Shown piece after piece: positions 16,956 to 25,695 of a stretch of 34,575 nucleotides of DNA. A program made the translations under genes and the position numbers. The DNA is from QHWK01 sp035315685 (GTDB lineage Bacteria > Acidobacteriota > Vicinamibacteria > Vicinamibacterales > CAVVIG01): NCBI GenBank assembly GCA_035315685.1, contig DATFXR010000843.1, positions 1 through 34,575 on the forward strand. The letters run 5' to 3'. The notes beneath the pieces were generated by a model. The model was given only the letters and a program-made list of their open reading frames with translations, was not told the DNA's origin and made no database searches. Position 1 is the stretch's first letter. Every line of letters begins with the position of its first letter.

Positions 16956-18358
16956 ATGCTAGCTCACGGCCAAGCAGGTGCGATCTTCGTCGGCAAGACC
17001 AACATGCACGAGTTTGCGTTTGGGATCACGACCATCAGTTCGCTGGGGGGCCAAACGCTGAACCCTTATGACTTGCGCCGCAATCCGGGTGGATCGAGCG
17101 GAGGCACCGGCGCGGGAGTGACCGCGAACTTCGCGGTCTTCAGGATGGGAACGGATACCTGCGGCTCGATCCGCATTCCCTCCTCGCACAACAGCCTCGT
17201 CGGACTGCGCGTGACGCAGGGTCTCTTCAGCCGCGATGGAATCGTCCCGTTAGCGCTCACGCAGGATGTCGGTGGACCGCTTGCCAGGAACGTCGAGGAC
17301 ATCGCCGTCGTCCTTGATCAGACCGCCGGCGTCGACCCGAACGATCCGGTCACGAAGGTGGCCGCGCTTCACACTCCAGCGAGCTACACGGACTTTCTCA
17401 GGACCGGGAAGCTTCGCGGCGCGAGGTTTGGATTGATGACCGACGTGCTCGTCACGACTGCTGCGGACCAGGAGGTGGCGGACGTCATTCTGGGCGCGAA
17501 GCAGGAACTCGAGGGTCTGGGCGCCACCGTGATAAACGTCGCGATTCCCGACTTCGCCACGGTCAGCAACACATCCGTCATCACGATGGAGTTCAAAGAG
17601 AATCTGGATGCGTATCTGGCGGCGACGCCCGCGCGCCCTTCAAGACGCTGCAGGATATCTTCACCTCCGGCCTCTTTCACCCGTCCCTGACAACCAACCT
17701 CACCAACGCACTCGCGTCCGGAACCAACACGCAAGCGTACCGCGACCGTCTTGCCGGGCGTGTGATCTTCAGGCAGGCACTCGTCGAGGCCATGGACGAC
17801 AACCACCTTGATGGGCTGATCTATCCGACGATTCGCCAGAAGCCGATCTTCGTTCCGGCCACCAACCAGCCTGGCAGCAACCGCCGCGTGAGTGCACAAT
17901 CTGGGCTGCCCGCCATCTCGGTGCCGGTCGGATTCACGGGTGATGGGATTCCGGTTGGCATGGAGTTTCTCGGACGCGAGTTCACGGAGGGCGATCTGCT
18001 CGAGTTTGCGTTCTCATGGGAACAGGCAACTCACCACCGGCGGCCGCCTGCCACGACGCCCGCGATCGATCCACAGTGGTCGTTCCGCGTGTCTGATGGC
18101 GTGGCGGTGTTCGTGGTCAACCCCGACCTGCAGCAATTGCGCTTCACCGCTCCGCACTTCGAGACCTATGCCTACATCGATCCGGGGATGAACGTCTCAC
18201 GCGAATGGATCTCAGGTGAGTTCAAGGACAGCCACTGGCAGATCCACTACAAAGTACCGATCGACAAATCGAAGTCGAGATCGGCCTCGATCGTTGTCGA
18301 CAATCTATGGGTGGGAGGTGGCACGTACCGTTTGTCAGGTGCCGCGATCGCGCAATAA
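16956..18358 (+). pseudogene. Amidase-signature enzyme, 5'-truncated and frameshifted
   Basis: Remnant of a Ser-Ser-Lys amidase. It enters the family in mid-domain (AGAIFVGKTNMHEFAFG). It keeps the signature with cis-Ser and nucleophile Ser (GGSSGGTGAGVTANF, GTDTCGSIR). The upstream third, including the catalytic Lys, is missing: only a few bases separate it from the neighbouring DUF1080 start. The first frame runs to a stop at 17690, but homology leaves it near 17620-17641 and continues in another frame: KTLQDIFTSG, HLDGLIYPTIRQKP, SGLPAISVPVGFT. It ends at 18358 after a C-terminal extension of about 90 residues of unknown type. One base lost in the GC-rich run near 17630 would explain the shift. 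It belongs to a different amidase subfamily from the intact gene at 23898. Confidence 0.85.
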
Positions 18359-18472
18359 CGACCCGATAGGTAGGGACCTGTGCGCGGGCACGCCCAATTG
18401 CAGAAAATCCGACGTTGAGCTGCCGTTCGATCACGGCTGCAGGTAGGTGCTCCTATCGAGTCTCAGCAACCA

Positions 18473-19498
18473 CTACGTCACCCTTTCAGCATCGTTCGAG
18501 TCACCGTAGAGTTCGTACATCGCAAATCCCAACGTCCGCCCGAACTCGCGCTCCCATCGCTCATTGAACAGCTCGCCCAGAACACGCCGGAACACTCCGT
18601 CTCCGTCAGCCGTTCCCGACGCGCGGCGAACGACGAGGTCGCGCGCGTATCGCAAATGGGCGACCAGCCGCTCGACGATCTGGACGGACGAACAGCCCGC
18701 ATCCCGATCCATTTCGTACATCTGCTCGGCGGTACCGAGCAGTTGTCTGGCATAGGTGTTAATCGGATCGGGCAACGGCGCTGACGCGGTGGCGGCATCC
18801 GATGCCTGCGGTTTTGATGGAGCAGGAGCGCTGTCGTTCGGTTGACCCGGTTCATCGCTCTCGTCGACTGGCACCGGCGGCTCGAGCGAGGGGCTCAGAT
18901 TGACCGTCGAACCGGCATGGTCGCCTTCGGGGCTGGCCTGCGCCGCGAGGACGCGCTCGATGGCGTGAACGATTGACGACCAGCGCCGGGTTTCTGAAGT
19001 CAGTTGGTCCAGCTGCTGCCGCAGCTGCGCGACGGTGGCATCATGCTGCTCGGCGTCAGCCAGCGCTGCGGCCTCGAGCTGCGCGATGGTCTCGTCGCGC
19101 GCGGCAACGGTCACGCGCTCAGCGTCGCGTTCTTCGCACACTCCGCGGAGCCGTGACTCATACTCGTCGGTTATGCTCAGCTGTTTTTGCACGGCGTCAT
19201 CGCGGGCAGATTCCGCCGACCGTCGCAGCTGCTCGGCCTCCGCCAGTTCCTCCCGGAGCGACGCCTTCGTCCCGCGCTCTGCCGCGAGAAGCGCGTCCAG
19301 GTCGCTCATCGTGCGACGGAGTTCCGCGATTTCGGCGTTCGCCTCGGCGCGCGCTCTTTCGACGTCGGCCTCCGTATCCGCTACGACAGCCGTGAGTTGA
19401 TCGACGATCGAACGTAGACGCGGCTTCTCCTCGGCGGCGTAGTCACGCCGTGTCGAGGACTCGCGTCCGACAACATACATGGCGCCATTTGCTGTCAT
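18473..19498 (-). CDS. Coiled-coil protein, function unknown
   Basis: A 341-residue soluble protein with three parts. Residues 25-175 are a long Ala/Glu/Arg-rich coiled coil (for example AELRRTMSDLDALLAAERG and SLREELAEAEQL). About 190-245 is a Pro/Ser/Ala-rich disordered linker. The C-terminal 95 or so residues form a compact helical domain (TYARQLLGTAEQMYEMDRD, VERLVAHLRYARDLVVRR, FNERWEREFGRTLGFAMYELYGD). There is no signal peptide or membrane segment. The ATG at 19498 has AGGA five bases upstream. I do not recognise a family; the layout resembles cytoskeletal or scaffold-type adaptor proteins. Confidence 0.75.
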   Translation of the reverse strand: MTANGAMYVVGRESSTRRDYAAEEKPRLRSIVDQLTAVVADTEADVERARAEANAEIAELRRTMSDLDALLAAERGTKASLREELAEAEQLRRSAESARDDAVQKQLSITDEYESRLRGVCEERDAERVTVAARDETIAQLEAAALADAEQHDATVAQLRQQLDQLTSETRRWSSIVHAIERVLAAQASPEGDHAGSTVNLSPSLEPPVPVDESDEPGQPNDSAPAPSKPQASDAATASAPLPDPINTYARQLLGTAEQMYEMDRDAGCSSVQIVERLVAHLRYARDLVVRRASGTADGDGVFRRVLGELFNERWEREFGRTLGFAMYELYGDSNDAERVT

Positions 19499-19904
19499 AG
19501 GATCCTGCCGTTACTTCATCTGAACGCTGACTGCGCGCCGACGATCACCAGGACGGCCGTCGGTAAGTCTCCGATGAACACGTGATGTCGCGTGGCTTCT
19601 CCCAACGGCGCACCTCGTCGCGTCCGACGCCGATTGCGGAATTCGTACCGCCGGCGATCACAATCCAAAGCCGCGGGATTCCCTGACGTTTTCGTCGGCG
19701 ACGCTCGTCTTCAGGCCGGTGCAACCCCCGGGATCAGCTACAAAATCCGTCAGCCAATAACAGATTGTGATCCGTCGGGTCGTTGCCCAGGCGTGCGTGC
19801 GGGAGCGGACCGGCGAACAATTGGCAAAGGCTGCATCTTTCTTCGGCTGGCCCGAGTCACCTTTCGGCTGCGGCGGCTACTTAGTCAGCAAGGAGGCCGC
19901 ACCG
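19499..19904. other. Intergenic region upstream of the sigma-factor gene
   Basis: About 400 bases between the divergent coiled-coil gene and the sigma-factor unit. A frame open from a GTG at 19767 runs into the 22-codon ORF, but its upper part has no start with a good ribosome site. Promoters for both flanking units should lie here; none is clear. Confidence 0.4.
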
Positions 19905-19973
19905 ATGCTCGATGACCCTAGGTTCCTGTTCGCCGCGATGGACGAGTTTCTCGATGCCCGGGAGGTGCGCTGA
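19905..19973 (+). CDS. 22-residue upstream ORF coupled to the ECF sigma-factor gene
   Basis: The ATG at 19905 follows a consensus AAGGAGG (19890-19896) at a spacing of eight. It encodes an acidic 22-residue peptide starting MLDDPRFLFAAMDEF. Its TGA (19971-19973) overlaps the sigma-factor ATG by one base (TGATG), and its last codons contain the GGAGG site used by the sigma gene. It could be a leader or coupling peptide. Alternatively it is the tail of a longer gene open from 19767, or chance. Confidence 0.45.
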   Translation: MLDDPRFLFAAMDEFLDAREVR

Positions 19974-21139
19974 TGATGGCTGCCAATCTGGACCAGCTGG
20001 AGCCTCTCGTTGCCGCCGCCGCTTCCGGTGATGCCGATGCGTTCGGCCGGATCATCGGTTCGACCAGCGGAATGGTTTCATCGGTCGCTCTTTCGATCGT
20101 GCGCGACGTCGAACTGAGCCAGGACGTCGCCCAGGACGTCTTCCTGTCGGCCTGGCGCGATCTGAAGAAACTCCGGAATGCCGCGAGCTTTCTTCCGTGG
20201 CTGCGTCAGATGACCCGTAACCGCGCTCATCACGTGCTCCGAAGCCGCATTCGCAGTCGTCGCTGGTTCGAGCAGCTCACCGGAAACGAGAGTCAGGCTG
20301 AAGCGACGCCAGATACGCGGCCCGATGCGGCCGGACATCTCCTTGCCGCGGAACAGCGCGAAGCGCTCCGTTCGGCGATCGCCGCCCTGCCGGATGACAC
20401 GCGCGAAGTCGTGATCTTGTTCTATCGCGAAGGACAATCTGCTGCTCAAGTGGCGTCGTTGCTCGAGCTGACCGAGGACGCCGTCAAGAAGCGGCTGTCG
20501 CGTGCACGCGCCTCGCTGCGCGGCACGATGCTCGAGCGGCTCGGCGATACGGTCGCCAAAACCGCACCCGGCGCCGCGTTCACGCTGGCGATTGTGACGG
20601 CGCTGCCGCTGACCGCGCCGCTGACCGTCTCGGCGGCCGCGGCGGGGACAGCCAAAGTGACGTCGGCCACGGCGTCCAGCACGTCGTGGGCGTGGATTGT
20701 TTCGCTCGTCATGCCGGCGGTCGGTGTCGTTCTGGGCTCGATCGGAGGACTGCTCGGTGCGGTGCTTGGCGTGCGCGGCGTGATGAAAGAAGCGCGAGAC
20801 GATCGCGAACGGCAGGAGCTGCGGTGGTTTGCTGTGGCGAACGTGGCCGCCGTCCTGGCGGCCGGCGTCGGCTTTCAGCTTGGCATCAATGTCATCAGGG
20901 GTGCGTGGTTTACGATCGTCAACTTCGCGACGCTGAATGTCGTACTGCTCTGGCTTCACCTGCGGTGGTTTCCGCGCATCGTGGCGCGGCGGCTGGCGGC
21001 GGAGATGGCGGAAGATCCGGTTCGCGCCCGGCAGCGCCGTGAGCGTGACCGGCTGTTCAAGATCATCGGATGGGTTGTCGGTCTGACACTTGGATGGCTC
21101 GGATTGTTTCTCGGCCTTCTGGCGTCCCACAAACTCTGA
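19973..21139 (+). CDS. ECF sigma factor fused to a C-terminal multi-pass membrane domain
   Basis: A 388-residue protein. Residues 20-95 are sigma region 2 (DAFGRIIGSTSGMV, DVAQDVFLSAWRDLKKL, FLPWLRQMTRNRAHHVLR). Residues 125-190 are region 4 (ALRSAIAALPDDTREVVIL, QSAAQVASLLELTEDAVKKRL). The rest has four or five hydrophobic segments (about 203-224, 240-268, 285-305, 312-330, 364-385) separated by charged loops such as VMKEARDDRERQ. The sigma is thus probably tethered to the membrane, and the membrane part may replace a separate anti-sigma factor; none is encoded nearby. GGAGG lies seven bases before the ATG at 19973, and the gene overlaps a 22-codon ORF by one base. Confidence 0.88.
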   Translation: MMAANLDQLEPLVAAAASGDADAFGRIIGSTSGMVSSVALSIVRDVELSQDVAQDVFLSAWRDLKKLRNAASFLPWLRQMTRNRAHHVLRSRIRSRRWFEQLTGNESQAEATPDTRPDAAGHLLAAEQREALRSAIAALPDDTREVVILFYREGQSAAQVASLLELTEDAVKKRLSRARASLRGTMLERLGDTVAKTAPGAAFTLAIVTALPLTAPLTVSAAAAGTAKVTSATASSTSWAWIVSLVMPAVGVVLGSIGGLLGAVLGVRGVMKEARDDRERQELRWFAVANVAAVLAAGVGFQLGINVIRGAWFTIVNFATLNVVLLWLHLRWFPRIVARRLAAEMAEDPVRARQRRERDRLFKIIGWVVGLTLGWLGLFLGLLASHKL

Positions 21140-21153
21140 CCGTGTCGCATCAT

Positions 21154-21184
21154 CGTGCCAACCGGCCGCGAGCCGGTTGGCATG
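21154..21184. terminator. Strong hairpin, likely bidirectional terminator
   Basis: Perfect 11-base arms (21156-21166 and 21172-21182) flank the loop CGCGA, extended by a wobble pair and one more pair. It lies 15 bases after the sigma-factor stop and 37 bases from the end of the convergent GlsB-type gene. There is no T run, so it may act with Rho or only stabilise the mRNA. Confidence 0.55.
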
Positions 21185-21220
21185 CTGGCGAAACACAGGA
21201 TGCTTAATCGCTTTCCATCG

Positions 21221-21505
21221 CTAGAGGCGATTGGTCAGTCGAGAGCGCCACACGACTCGCCTCCTGAAGAACAGATGGAAGATCGCGAGCAGAATGACCG
21301 CGCCCACGATCGACATGAGGAGACCAGCGCCCTGATTCCGTCCGTACCAGCCCATCGCTTGACCGATGTAACCGCCCAGCACTGAACCCGCGATTCCAAG
21401 CAGAATCGTGATCAGGAACCCGCCGGGGTCGCGGCCTGGCGTCAACAATTTCGCGATTGCGCCGACGATAAGGCCGAACACGATCCAGCCCAGCACACCA
21501 GTCAT
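21221..21505 (-). CDS. GlsB/YeaQ/YmgE-type stress-response membrane protein
   Basis: A 94-residue inner-membrane protein, almost entirely three hydrophobic segments with Gly-rich turns: LGWIVFGLIVGAIAKLLTPG, FLITILLGIAGSVLGGYIG and LMSIVGAVILLAIFHLFF. The order and the AKLLTPGRDPGG turn are typical of this transglycosylase-associated stress family, whose molecular role is poorly known. The ATG at 21505 has GGAGGAGG five bases upstream, so a longer GTG-type start at 21532 is rejected. It is monocistronic and convergent with the sigma-factor gene. Confidence 0.9.
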   Translation of the reverse strand: MTGVLGWIVFGLIVGAIAKLLTPGRDPGGFLITILLGIAGSVLGGYIGQAMGWYGRNQGAGLLMSIVGAVILLAIFHLFFRRRVVWRSRLTNRL

Positions 21506-21682
21506 CGTTGCCTCCTCCAGCGATGTGTGCAAAGACGTGGACCTCGGCGGATCTTCAATAGTTGAGCGCGTCTGCTCCGCCTATCTGCTCGCTCGCAAGT
21601 GACCTGTGGTCGATTGACCTATACCCACAGAGGCGTGGGTGCTCCGGATGAACGGGAGCACAATGACTGCACAGGCTCTGAG

Positions 21683-21715
21683 CGGTGCGGGCCCGGCATT
21701 GCCAGGCCCCTCCGC
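21683..21715 (-). terminator. GC-rich hairpin after the beta-barrel gene
   Basis: Nested arms GCGG/CCGC, GGGCC/GGCCC and GGC/GCC close around the loop ATT, with small internal mismatches. It begins 13 bases past the stop codon of the minus-strand gene ending at 21728. There is no clear T run. Confidence 0.4.
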
Positions 21716-21727
21716 AAAGTGAGAGTG

Positions 21728-22246
21728 CTATCGGTTCAGGGGAATCACGACGCCGGCCGACACGCGCACTGGTGAAAAGCTCTGGACATCGTCGAACACG
21801 TGACGGATGTCCACCTGGGCGCGAATGCGGATAGCGCCGCTCGGGACAGCCTTGAAGTCCAGGCCGCCACCGCCCTGGATCGCGAAGTCGTTTACGTTGC
21901 AGATGCCGCAGTGATACAGACCGAGCACGAACTGGCCGAACGGCAGGACGGTGGCACTGGCATTCGGGAAGCGGAGGCGCAGGCCGCCCATAAAGGACGA
22001 CACTGTTCCCACGTCAAGGCTGTTGAAGCCGACCTCACCCATGACGCCGACGAACGGCACGTCGCGCTTGACAGTGCTCGCGATGTCAAAGTGCGCGCCA
22101 GCCGCGCTCGTATTTCCGGTCTCATGGTAGACGAAGTCGTAGTTCGCGCTCGCGGTCGCGAAGTACGGATCGCGCGATTGAGCGGAAGATGAGGTTGCGG
22201 CGAGCACCGACAATACGGCAGCGGTGAGCAAGTGTGAGATTCTCAT
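21728..22246 (-). CDS. Small outer-membrane beta-barrel protein
   Basis: A 172-residue exported protein. The signal peptide covers about residues 1-23 (SHLLTAAVLSVLAATSSSAQ). Eight or so amphipathic strands follow (ASANYDFVYHETG, SSFMGGLRLRFPN, IRIRAQVDIRHVFDD, VRVSAGVVIPLNR), as in OmpW/OmpA-like eight-stranded barrels. A Cys pair in YHCGICN sits in a probable loop. The ATG at 22246 is chosen because it begins at the signal peptide; an ATG at 22261 is possible. The function is unknown and no operon partner lies on the same strand nearby. Confidence 0.72.
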   Translation of the reverse strand: MRISHLLTAAVLSVLAATSSSAQSRDPYFATASANYDFVYHETGNTSAAGAHFDIASTVKRDVPFVGVMGEVGFNSLDVGTVSSFMGGLRLRFPNASATVLPFGQFVLGLYHCGICNVNDFAIQGGGGLDFKAVPSGAIRIRAQVDIRHVFDDVQSFSPVRVSAGVVIPLNR

Positions 22247-22483
22247 ACCTGACTCGGGCTGCATAAGGTCGACCACGATCGCGCGATCCCTGTTGCATCA
22301 ACGACTTGCGGGAATTGACCCTCTCGCGCAACGGCTCACCTCGGGCGACGGCAGTCGTCAGACTGTGTAACGAACTTCCCGAATCGCTTCCGCAAATCGC
22401 GTGCTCCGCAATAATCCGGCGCGGCTGGCTCGGCTCATGCGCCGCGACCTGCTCGAGGACCACTTGAAGGCGCGCGCTTGCGT

Positions 22484-22876
22484 TCAGATCACCGCGATCG
22501 CCTCAACTTCGATCATCCAGTCCGGGTGCGCCAGCGCCGAAATCTCGATGAGAGTCGAGGCGGGTCCTTTCTTTCCGAAGAACTCCTCGCGCACGGGAGC
22601 GAGATCGACCCGGTAATGCATGTCGGTCAGGTACGTCGTGAGCTTGACGACGTTGGCCATCGTGCCGCCCTGGGATTCGACGAGCGCCTTGATTGCTTCG
22701 TACGCGCCACGCGCCTGCCCCTTGAAGTCGCCGCGGCAGGCAACGCTGCCGTCGCCGGTGTAGGCGACCTGTCCCGACAGGAACAGGATCGTCTGGGCTT
22801 GCGTGACCTTGATACCTTGACTGTAGGTGGCCGGCTCGAAGACCCCGGTCGCACCGAACTTCTCGATCGTCGCCAT
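22484..22876 (-). CDS. RidA (YjgF/UK114) superfamily protein lacking the catalytic Arg
   Basis: A 130-residue protein filled by one chorismate-mutase-like RidA fold: ATYSQGIKV, TILFLSGQVAYTGDG, NVVKLTTYLTDM and the C-terminal MIEVEAIAVI. In true RidA enamine deaminases an Arg (Arg105 in E. coli, context EVARLP) binds the substrate carboxylate. Here the matching stretch reads EISALAHP, with no Arg, so it likely belongs to another Rid subgroup and should not be assumed to be an imine deaminase. The ATG at 22876 has GGGAG seven bases upstream. Confidence 0.88.
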   Translation of the reverse strand: MATIEKFGATGVFEPATYSQGIKVTQAQTILFLSGQVAYTGDGSVACRGDFKGQARGAYEAIKALVESQGGTMANVVKLTTYLTDMHYRVDLAPVREEFFGKKGPASTLIEISALAHPDWMIEVEAIAVI

Positions 22877-23115
22877 GAGCTTGCTCCCGGAAAATGTCGT
22901 GTGATGAGCGTCCCCGGCACGAGGCATCGACGCTCGGTCGCAATAGCTTAGCGGATCGAAACGGTACGCGAGCTCTTTCTGTTCATGGCGGACGACAAGG
23001 TCCGCGCGGCAGCAAGCCGCGCGACAACGTTGTCTGTGAAGCCGGATAGGCGGGATTCTCTACCTGACGCTTTCACACCGCGCGAACATTGCGGCAAGTA
23101 CGTTCGATGCGGCAC

Positions 23116-23466
23116 TCACGCAGTGATCCGCTTCTCGATCCGATCGATCGCATCGGTCGCTTTCTCAATGGATTGTCGTATCGAACGGATGACCTGCGGT
23201 GTCGTTGCGCTGCGGCGATGCGCGAGATGATCGAGCGCCGTGGCAATGTTATCGAGCCCGGTGGCAAGGTCGTCGACGCGCGATGTCACCGAGTCGTCTC
23301 CGGAACAGAGCAGGACTCCGCCGCCCTTGCGTCCCGCCTCGCGCGCTTCCTCTGCCGTCCATTCGTGAGCAGTGCCGCGTTGATGTGCAGCTCGACCGCC
23401 TTTGCGCGCGACTTCGCGCCGACTTTCCTGGTCCATCGATGCAAATCCGCGCTGTTTCTGGGACAT
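23116..23466 (-). CDS. KGG-motif stress-related protein with helical C-terminal extension
   Basis: A 116-residue small basic protein. The first half has the KGG/Con-10 type repeat: GFASMDQESRREVARKGGRA and a second copy with WTAEEAREAGRKGG, as in general stress proteins like E. coli YciG. The second half (residues 55-116) is a helical extension with heptad-like spacing (RVDDLATGLDNIATALDHLA, QVIRSIRQSIEKATDAIDRIEKRI) that could oligomerise. The ATG at 23466 has GAGG five bases upstream. It is monocistronic. Its job in stress survival is inferred from the motif alone. Confidence 0.82.
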   Translation of the reverse strand: MSQKQRGFASMDQESRREVARKGGRAAHQRGTAHEWTAEEAREAGRKGGGVLLCSGDDSVTSRVDDLATGLDNIATALDHLAHRRSATTPQVIRSIRQSIEKATDAIDRIEKRITA

Positions 23467-23897
23467 TCGATCCTCACTCCTTCAGGCCGCACGCTGTGAG
23501 CAAGATACACGCCACATCTTCCAGTCAGAGCGCGACAGCCGATCAGTTCGCTTTCGAGCGTGCGGAAGGTCGTCATTCGTTTTGCCGCGATCGTATGCGT
23601 AATTGACACGATGCGGCGTTTGCCGTCGGTGGCCAGCGCCCAAACTTGTGGAAACGCATCGAAGATCGCTTGGTGCGGGATGCATCCACCGATGCAGCGC
23701 GGCAGCTTTCATGAGGACCTCCATCTCACTCAGACAGTCGTCGCGCGAGAAAAAAATCGAGATGTTCACTGGTTTGAGTAACGATGAAGTTTCAACTCTT
23801 CAATAGAGCGCCAGCATCAAGAAAGATGCACCTCCCAGATGTCCGGGGTGATACCATCCGCGCGCGAATCACTCACGTTTTTCAAAAAGGAGTGCGC
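23467..23897. other. Intergenic region between divergent genes
   Basis: About 430 bases upstream of both the KGG-motif gene and the secreted amidase. A minus-strand frame with a good ribosome site (ATG at 23712, to 23482, 76 codons) exists, but its product has no recognisable or compositional support. A TTGACA near 23603 lacks a matching -10. The region is AT-richer around 23740-23820. Confidence 0.45.
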
Positions 23898-25685
23898 ATG
23901 AAGCGAGCTCGTCTCGTCGTCAGCATCCTCGGCCCCATCGCCGCGGTTGTGCTCGTCAGCGTTTCGACGCGCGTCGCCGCCGACAAACGCCCCGGCAGCG
24001 GGCGGTTCGAGCTCGTGGAGACCACGATCCCGGCTGTCCAGCAGGCAATCCAGGACAAGGTCATAACCGCCGACCAGCTCGTGGAGATGTACCTGGCGCG
24101 CATCGCCGCGTACGACGGCAAGAGCACGGCAACGCACCTCAACTCGTACATGCACGTCACCCCGCGGGCTGTGAAGGATGCACAGAAGCACGGCGGCGGA
24201 CGCGCAAAGGGCCACCAGGACGAGCCGCTGTTCGGGATCCCCATGATCCTCAAGGACAACGTCGACACGAAGGACATGCCGACCACTGCCGGATCGGTCG
24301 CATTCGCCGGGTCGATGCCGCAGTCGGATGCGTTCGTCGCGCGCAAGCTGATGGACGCGGGCGCCATCATCCTCGGCAAGGCAACGATGACGGAGTTCGC
24401 GAACTTCCTCACCAACGGCATGCCCGCCGGCTACAACTCGCTCGCAGGATACGGATACAACCCGTACGATCCGCGGCCCGATCCGCGTACCGGCCCGACG
24501 GCCGTCGATGCGCTCGGACGTCCACTGAATGACGGCCGACCGGTGCTGACGCCTGGTGGATCGAGCTCCGGCCCCGGCATTGCCGTTGCGGCGAACCTCG
24601 CGACGGTCGGCATCGGCACCGAAACGTCCGGCTCGATCCTGAGCCCCGGCACGGCGAATGGCCTCGTCGGCATCAAGCCGACGGTCGGATTGATCAGCCG
24701 CGATGGCATCATCCCGATCACCGCGGATCAGGACACGGCCGGCCCGCTCGCGCGGACCGTGCGTGACGCGGCGATCGTGCTCGGTGTGATTGCCGGGTTC
24801 GATCCGAATGATCCGGCGACCGAAGCGTGCCTCACGCCCGGCAACTGTCTCAGTGATTACACGCAGTTTCTCGATCCGAACGCGCTGCAGGGTGCGCGCA
24901 TCGTCGTCCCGATCTTCCCGGCGAATCGCGCAGACGTGATGAACAACGCCATCACGGTCCTCAGAAATCACGGCGCGATCGTCGACGTCGTGCAGGTGAA
25001 CCTGGCGGCCGGACAGCTCGGCGGCTGCCCGTCGCGCCCGCCGCAGGCCAACTACCCGCCTGCGGGCGATCCGGCTCCTCCCGCGCTTCGGTGCTCGACG
25101 GTGCTGAACTATGGATTCAAGCGCGATCTCAATCACTACATCGCCGATCACGTGCGCCAGGCGTTCCCGATCAAGTCGCTCGAAGACGTCGTCAACTTCA
25201 ACATCGCGTTCGGCCCCGGCGCGACCAAGTACGACCAAGACCTCGCGATTTTCTCGCAGCTGTTCGACATCTCGCCCAACAGCGCCGACACGGCTCGCTA
25301 CAAGCGGGATCGCGCCGAGGACATCGTGCGATCGCGCGGCGCCATCCTCGGGCTGCTGAACGGACCAGACGGCCAGCCGGGCACCGCGGACGATTACGAC
25401 GCGTTCCTGGCGTCGGGCAACAGTCTGGCGGGAACACCGGCCAAGGCGGGCTTTCCGAGCATCGTCGTACCGGGCGGCACGTTCAAGAACGTGGCGGTGG
25501 CGCCGCAGCCGGACTTCCCCGCTGGCTTCAACCCGAAAGACGGACCCGCGGGGGTGACCTTCTCAGGCCGCGCGTTCAGCGAGCCGCGCCTCATCGCGCT
25601 CGCGTACGCATTCGAACAGGTGACGCACCTCCGCTTCCCGCCGGCAAGCGCGCCCGCGCTGCCGTCGGATACTGTCGTCAAGTAG
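23898..25685 (+). CDS. Secreted amidase-signature hydrolase (Ser-Ser-Lys triad)
   Basis: A 595-residue intact amidase. The signal peptide covers about residues 1-28 (LVVSILGPIAAVVLVSVSTRVAA), so it acts outside the cytoplasm. The catalytic Lys119 is in GIPMILKDNVDT. The cis-Ser is in GGSSSGPG (Ser222 or 223) and the nucleophile Ser246 is in TETSGSI. Then follow GLVGIKPTVGLISRDGIIP, FSEPRLIALAYAFEQVTH and a short tail. It is longer than bare amidases because of insertions near 180-215 and 385-425. It should hydrolyse an amide bond, but the substrate is not predictable; it is unlikely to be GatA, since it is secreted and no gatB/C is nearby. The ATG at 23898 follows AAGGAG at five bases. Confidence 0.93.
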   Translation: MKRARLVVSILGPIAAVVLVSVSTRVAADKRPGSGRFELVETTIPAVQQAIQDKVITADQLVEMYLARIAAYDGKSTATHLNSYMHVTPRAVKDAQKHGGGRAKGHQDEPLFGIPMILKDNVDTKDMPTTAGSVAFAGSMPQSDAFVARKLMDAGAIILGKATMTEFANFLTNGMPAGYNSLAGYGYNPYDPRPDPRTGPTAVDALGRPLNDGRPVLTPGGSSSGPGIAVAANLATVGIGTETSGSILSPGTANGLVGIKPTVGLISRDGIIPITADQDTAGPLARTVRDAAIVLGVIAGFDPNDPATEACLTPGNCLSDYTQFLDPNALQGARIVVPIFPANRADVMNNAITVLRNHGAIVDVVQVNLAAGQLGGCPSRPPQANYPPAGDPAPPALRCSTVLNYGFKRDLNHYIADHVRQAFPIKSLEDVVNFNIAFGPGATKYDQDLAIFSQLFDISPNSADTARYKRDRAEDIVRSRGAILGLLNGPDGQPGTADDYDAFLASGNSLAGTPAKAGFPSIVVPGGTFKNVAVAPQPDFPAGFNPKDGPAGVTFSGRAFSEPRLIALAYAFEQVTHLRFPPASAPALPSDTVVK

Positions 25686-25695
25686 GCATCGTTCG

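Noticed and set aside
23482..23712. 76-codon minus-strand frame with a GGAGG site at ATG 23712
   Set aside because: The product has His/Arg-rich, low-order composition and no recognisable feature; kept only as a remote possibility.
23817..25238. 473-codon minus-strand open frame
   Set aside because: It lies opposite the intact amidase with all catalytic motifs; composition is shadow-like.
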